64,000 nt of DNA. Source: Erinaceus europaeus. Taxonomy: Eukaryota > Chordata > Mammalia > Eulipotyphla > Erinaceidae. This document shows, piece by piece, positions 63,071 through 64,000 of this stretch (its first letter is position 1; each line of letters starts with the position of its first letter). Below the pieces are notes generated by a model. That model was not told where the DNA came from. It searched no databases and saw only the letters and a list, made by a program, of their open reading frames with translations. The translations under genes were made by a program, and so were the position numbers. The stretch is taken from contig NC_080168.1 of assembly GCF_950295315.1 (NCBI RefSeq), positions 64,255,838-64,319,837 on the forward strand, given 5' to 3'.

Positions 63071-64000
63071 GTATTATTACACATGCTCTTGATGCGTTCT
63101 TCTTGTCCACTTGAAAGTGCTAGTGTTGTTGACAGCACGCCATGCCAGGGTTCCTTCCCTCAGTCCAGCCGCTGACTTGGATTATCCTGATAGTCTCTGT
63201 GTCCTATCAAGTCCTCAGGTGGAATCTGTGCTATGCACTCTTTAATAAGTAGATGATGTGAGCAATGGCAGAATTACTGACAGAATTTCTACAAGGTATG
63301 ACTCAGCATTCCAGGGCCTTGTTATCCAGAGGATACAGGTGGAGGGACATTTCAGGTGCATCCGTGGACACCATTCCACTGGTTTCAGTGACCAAGATCC
63401 TGGGGCACATGCTCTCTGCCACCTGTAGTTAGGGTGCCATGGGCTTGGGACATCTGCCCTGGGCATTACCACTCAGACTGGGCCAGTGGGCAGCTGCTGG
63501 GTCACTTGTCCACAGCAGTTCTGGATTCCAGCCAAACCGAGGTCTGATATTCTAGCCTTCTTGGTCTTCCTTCCTGGCCCTTCTGACTCTCCTTTCTCCA
63601 TAAGCAGGAGCTCACCTCTGCAGGCAGGTGGTGTTCTGTAAATGTGTCTGTGTGACTGCCACCTCCTCTTCTCCAAGTTCTGGCCCATCCAGTCACTTTT
63701 GGCATGAAATGCCTGGTAGTCCAGGCATTTCATAGGAAGTGTTGTCTACACTGCACACCCACAGACAACTTTCACAGCATGCCTGCTCTGTCTCAGCTGC
63801 CTGGAACACTGTTGAGGGATGGCCCCCATGTTGCAGAGTTTTTGCTCTTTCTGAAAGGATCCTTGGGACTTGTGCCACCTTTAGTCTTCTGGGGCTATAC
63901 CAGGACTTTACTCCCACAATGTCTAGTGACGGCAACTGGGTTGGGTCTTTGCCCTGAAACACTTCCTGAATTTTAATGTGATGCACTGTGTGGAGAGGCT
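63071..64000. other. PPFIBP1 intron to the window edge
   Basis: Repeat-free. Contains a 13-bp perfect inverted repeat at 63704-63733; no further exon recognised. Confidence 0.5.
63704..63733. repeat. 13-bp inverted repeat (hairpin)
   Basis: atgaaatgcctgg, loop tagt, ccaggcatttcat; perfect 13-bp arms. Confidence 0.9.

Larger units (their letters stand above)
34171..64000 (+). other. PPFIBP1: PPFIBP1 (liprin-beta-1) gene, 5' coding half
   Basis: Twelve exons from the start codon exon to an exon ending at 63070 join in a single frame of 1239 nt (413 codons) and match liprin-beta-1, which I recognise from the MMSDASDMLAAALEQMDGII start and the KESLVLQVSVLTDQVEAQGE segment. Liprin-beta-1 is a cytoplasmic scaffold of the LAR-phosphatase-interacting family. 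It pairs with alpha liprins and sits in cortical platforms near focal adhesions with KANK and ELKS proteins. The window holds the N-terminal region and coiled coil; the three SAM domains are encoded further right. The paralog PPFIBP2 is excluded because residues after the first exon (SKALEYSNGIFDCQ) follow the beta-1 pattern. No upstream 5' UTR exon or promoter could be identified here. Confidence 0.95.

Overview
This is a repeat-dense mammalian genomic window, most likely from a hedgehog (Erinaceidae, probably Erinaceus). The call rests on dozens of tRNA-derived SINEs whose bodies resemble the hedgehog ERI families as I remember them, plus LINE-1 3' ends. There are no bacterial-style operons, RNA genes, CRISPR arrays or CpG-island promoters. 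Roughly half or more of the bases are interspersed or simple repeats, and most long open frames are readings through SINE copies.

Two protein-coding genes can be supported. (1) On the + strand, from 34.17 kb to the right edge, lie the coding exons for the N-terminal half of liprin-beta-1 (PPFIBP1): eleven exons plus a 33-nt microexon, all joined in phase, giving 413 codons from the tandem Met-Met start through the coiled coil to a residue run ending SVPEE. The C-terminal SAM-domain exons lie beyond the window. Three spots look built for alternative splicing: a 93-nt exon with a weak donor, the 33-nt microexon, and a 9-nt tandem donor. (2) On the - strand, at 12.39-14.28 kb, lie the last two coding exons (662 and 264 bp) of an ortholog of the uncharacterised human gene C12orf71, with canonical splice sites and a polyadenylation signal. 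Its intron carries a roughly 66-bp minisatellite. As I remember human chromosome 12p11.23, these two genes are several hundred kb apart, with STK38L, ARNTL2 and SMCO2 between them. Here they are 20 kb apart, which may be a rearrangement, a deletion, a misjoin, or placement inside the PPFIBP1 5' intron.

Layout: 1-12.3 kb, repeats and unique spacer downstream of C12orf71; 12.4-14.3 kb, C12orf71; 14.3-34.1 kb, spacer or PPFIBP1 5' intron with many SINEs and one unusually repeat-free stretch near 24.2-24.6 kb; 34.2-64 kb, PPFIBP1 exons separated by SINE-filled introns.

SINE names used here are working labels. Type A: A box like tagcgcagcgggttaagcgc, B box ggttcgagccc, ends gggcaacaaaagggaa plus (AATA)n. 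Type A-long: type A plus a 75-nt 3' module from ggcctccaggagcagtgg to aataaccctggaggc, then poly(A). Type B: starts ccaggtggtggcgcacctgg, ends ctgtctctatccaataaa. B-long/A2: a B-like or intermediate body carrying the 3' module. Type C: gaggtggcgcagtggataaa then gaggtcctgagttcaatcc. Type D: ggttatgcaaacagactctc, caggttcaatcccc, ccagagctgagcagtgctct. Type F: body bearing the unit that became the minisatellite. Type G: shorter tRNA-like elements with gatgccagggcacc-type 3' parts. TSD means target-site duplication. Boundaries of repeats without a stated TSD are good to about 10 bases.
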